Shown here in pieces: positions 62,332-64,000 of a stretch of 64,000 nt of DNA. The DNA is from Oceanimonas baumannii (GTDB lineage Bacteria > Pseudomonadota > Gammaproteobacteria > Enterobacterales > Aeromonadaceae). The stretch is taken from contig NZ_NQJF01000006.1 of NCBI RefSeq assembly GCF_002245495.1, positions 124,001 to 188,000 on the forward strand, read 5' to 3'. Position 1 is the stretch's first letter. Every line of letters begins with the position of its first letter. A program made the translations under genes and the position numbers. The notes under the pieces were generated by a model. The model was not told the origin of the DNA and did not search any database. It worked only from the letters and a program-made list of their open reading frames with translations.

Positions 62332-62651
62332 AGTCCAACCTCCTCGTAGTCTTCATAGTGTGATGCAATGTGACCAGCTACAGATACATCCTCATCAATG
62401 AAAACTGAGCCGTTAGAAAGGCTTTCTTCAATGGCTTGGTCCGCTTCCATTTGGCCTTTTACAAACTCTGCATCAGCACAGAAGCCTGCTTCATCAACGT
62501 TCACCTCGATAATCACAAACTCAGGGGAATTATTAGCTCCGTACTCCTCAGCAATCTTTTTTGACGGCGTGAGATACACTGGGGCAGAAAGAAAACCATC
62601 ACTGATAATGGACTGGTAATTTTCAACTGAGGTGCTGTGGTACATCTTCAT
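62328..62651 (-). CDS. ADP-ribosyltransferase-fold-like small protein
   Basis: A 107-residue protein. MKMYHSTSVENYQSIISDGF, then VYLTPSKKIAEEYGA and FVIIEVNVDE recall the start of ADP-ribosyltransferase or DarT-like folds: a His in the first strand, the helix and Gly turn, then Tyr-Leu-Thr and a Tyr-containing helix. A catalytic Glu cannot be assigned; the C-terminus is very acidic. ATG 62651 has a perfect AAGGAG six bases upstream; the longer frame to 62717 is rejected. It is the first gene after a strong promoter with a palindromic operator. Fold and activity are inferences. Confidence 0.6.
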   Translation of the reverse strand: MKMYHSTSVENYQSIISDGFLSAPVYLTPSKKIAEEYGANNSPEFVIIEVNVDEAGFCADAEFVKGQMEADQAIEESLSNGSVFIDEDVSVAGHIASHYEDYEEVGL

Positions 62652-62716
62652 GACTGACTCCTTGGTGCCCGGTTCCGCCGGGGCGGTGAGTGGCGTCTTG
62701 CTCAACTCATGGTTCA

Positions 62717-62758
62717 AATATAATGCCCGCCAGTTTGATTGTCAATACAATCAAACTG
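62717..62758 (-). promoter_or_regulatory. Sigma-70 promoter overlapped by a 12-4-12 palindrome
   Basis: On the minus strand TTGACA (62745-62740) and TATATT (62722-62717) are exactly 17 bases apart. A perfect inverted repeat, CAGTTTGATTGT and ACAATCAAACTG with four bases between (62731-62758), covers the -35 box and part of the spacer. This is a consensus-strength promoter with a repressor site, 66 bases before the first gene of the three-gene operon. Confidence 0.8.
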
Positions 62759-62796
62759 ACTTTATTTTCCACGTTCACGGAAAGGGCATGGTTGTT

Positions 62797-62955
62797 TTAC
62801 CACCCTGCGTTCACTGCCCATTGATACACCATGCCGCCCCAGAACATCAGCAACCCACTCCAGTAGGGAAATGCCATTCCCAACAGATAGGGGGTTAGGT
62901 AACAGGCGGAGCAAAGCAGGGCCATGAGCAGATACCACTTAATCTTTTGTGACAT
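62797..62955 (-). CDS. Small two-helix membrane protein
   Basis: A 52-residue product, MSQKIKWYLLMALLCSACYL, with two hydrophobic helices (WYLLMALLCSACYLTPYLLG and FPYWSGLLMFWGGMVYQWAV). ATG 62955 has GGAG seven bases upstream and lies two bases from the previous gene's stop. No family is recognised. In an early phage operon it could be an exclusion or membrane-acting protein, but this is only a guess. Confidence 0.55.
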   Translation of the reverse strand: MSQKIKWYLLMALLCSACYLTPYLLGMAFPYWSGLLMFWGGMVYQWAVNAGW

Positions 62956-62956
62956 G

Positions 62957-63280
62957 TCACAGCTCCAGCTTTTTGGACTTTTCGGTGTGCCAGCATCGGG
63001 CATCACCTTTTAGCAGGCCATCACACCCGCCGGGAAGTGGGCTTTTGCAGTGGCTGCAGTTGCCCAGTTTGGCCAGCTGGCTTTGCAGTTGCTGCCAGTT
63101 GCGGTGGATCAGCAGGCTGATGTACTCGTCTTGGGTATAGGGGCCGCGCACGCCGCCCCGGATTTCACACAGCTGCTGCAGCCGCTCTATTTCTGCAGAA
63201 CCCAGCATCACCTCAATTTTGGTGATACCGGCCGCCCTGGCGGCGGCGCGGCTTTTACGTTTGCGGTCGGTGGGGGTCAT
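62957..63280 (-). CDS. Small phage protein with possible zinc site
   Basis: A 107-residue protein. A basic start (TPTDRKRKSRAAARAAGITK) is followed by a ribbon-helix-helix-like region (IEVMLGSAEIERLQQLCEIR, YTQDEYISLLIHRNW). The C-terminus has Cys/His residues in NCSHCKSPLPGGCDGL and ARCWH that could bind zinc. A regulatory role is possible. It overlaps the methyltransferase stop by four bases (ATGA). Confidence 0.65.
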   Translation of the reverse strand: MTPTDRKRKSRAAARAAGITKIEVMLGSAEIERLQQLCEIRGGVRGPYTQDEYISLLIHRNWQQLQSQLAKLGNCSHCKSPLPGGCDGLLKGDARCWHTEKSKKLEL

Positions 63281-64000
63281 GCGGCTTCCTTGATGGCGTT
63301 AATCAGATGCATTGCTGCCAGCGGTGCCACTGCATTACCGGCCATGTGCACGGTGAGCCTGTGGTTTTTGGGCCGCTGAATCCAGTCGGGAAAGCTCATG
63401 GCAGCCAAGTTCTCGTCGGCACTCAACATGCGCATGCAGCCGCCGTCAATCACCGCCCAGCGGTCACGGGTAGTGATAGTGCCTATTGGTCGCCCGGGGC
63501 AACGGCCGCTCTTAGTGTTGCCGTAGTAGCTCATGACAAAGCGGTCGCCGTACTGCTTTCTGCCATTGGCTATCCGTTCCAGAGTTGCGGCGGCGCGGCC
63601 CGGCTTGTTGATGGCTGACCATCGGCCACCTTCCCAGTCAATGAATGAACTGGCAGCCACATGGTCGAGCTTTGGCAGGTTCAGTTTGAGCGGTGATTTT
63701 GAGCGGCTGGCCACCAAGAACAGGCGCACCCGGTTCTGTGGCACGCCCAGATCTGCAGCGTCTACAATATGCGGTGCCAGACTGTAGCCCAGCGCATTCA
63801 TGGCCGCTTCCCATGCAGTGTAAAGCTGCCACTGCATAAATTCGGGCACATTCTCAATCAGCGCGAAGTCGGGCTTGTGGTATTCGGCGGCGGACACTAC
63901 CGCCCAAGCGGTAGAGCGGCTGGCATCATGCTCGGGGTTGCCGCTGGTTTTTCCCCTGGCCTTGCTGTGCCCCTGACAGCAGGGGCTGGCCAGCAGCAGG
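63277..64000 (-). CDS. C5-cytosine DNA methyltransferase (5' end beyond window)
   Basis: The frame stays open to the right edge, so the N-terminus, including the SAM-binding motif I, is not visible. The visible ~240 residues hold the catalytic motif IV as SPCCQGHS, motif VI as IENVPEF and motif VIII as VPQNRVRLFLVASR. A target-recognition region follows, then MAGNAVAPLAAMHLI as motif X. It would make 5-methylcytosine, probably to protect phage DNA from restriction. It is read in the early-gene direction and coupled to the small gene downstream. Confidence 0.88.
   Translation of the reverse strand, partial: LLLASPCCQGHSKARGKTSGNPEHDASRSTAWAVVSAAEYHKPDFALIENVPEFMQWQLYTAWEAAMNALGYSLAPHIVDAADLGVPQNRVRLFLVASRSKSPLKLNLPKLDHVAASSFIDWEGGRWSAINKPGRAAATLERIANGRKQYGDRFVMSYYGNTKSGRCPGRPIGTITTRDRWAVIDGGCMRMLSADENLAAMSFPDWIQRPKNHRLTVHMAGNAVAPLAAMHLINAIKEAA

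Overview
The window is a bacterial chromosome segment of moderately high GC. Its gene order and protein sequences point to a marine or estuarine gammaproteobacterium, most likely in or near the Aeromonadales (Oceanimonas, Oceanisphaera or Zobellella type). The rpoE-rseABC-lepAB-rnc-era-recO-pdxJ, barA-rlmD-relA-mazG, ffh-rpsP-rimM-trmD-rplS and mutH/rppH-ptsP-lgt-thyA blocks keep the enteric/Vibrio arrangement. A MotX homologue and NhaA suggest a sodium-using, polar-flagellated cell. The genus is an inference.

Positions 1-36150 are core chromosome. They run from a left-truncated LysR regulator and ygfZ, through sdhE-ygfX, nadB, the sigma-E operon and the lepA-to-pdxJ operon, to barA, rlmD-relA-mazG, motX, nsrR, a CorC-type membrane protein and ypjD. 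Next come ffh and the rpsP operon, an MFS transporter, mutH, a long AT-rich gap with DnaA boxes that resembles the DnaA-reactivating locus DARS2, then rppH-ptsP, lgt-thyA and nhaA. Two intergenic gaps (28286-28666 and 32791-33106) carry diverged copies of one dispersed repeat.

Positions ~36150-64000 hold most of a P2-like (Peduoviridae, HP1/K139/phiO18P-like) prophage that continues past the right edge. The late genes form one long minus-strand operon read from about 56656 down to 37336: scaffold O, capsid N, terminase M, head completion L, tail completion R and S, sheath FI, tube FII, a zinc-finger protein, endolysin, holin, tail chaperones E/E' with a -1 frameshift, tape measure, baseplate J and I, fibre H, fibre assembly, and a VgrG-like spike. 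Terminase P and portal Q are read divergently on the plus strand, followed by an Ogr-type activator and a hicAB toxin-antitoxin pair flanked by a 33-bp direct repeat. Two small cargo genes lie between the spike gene and the host junction.

From 60774 to 64000 lie minus-strand early or accessory genes: a C5 cytosine methyltransferase cut by the window edge, two small proteins, and then a separate three-gene coupled operon. That operon encodes an ADP-ribosyltransferase-like protein, a ribbon-helix-helix protein and a Ros-type zinc finger fused to Myb/SANT-like repeats. It has its own consensus sigma-70 promoter overlapped by a 12-4-12 perfect palindrome. It is the best candidate here for an undescribed system.
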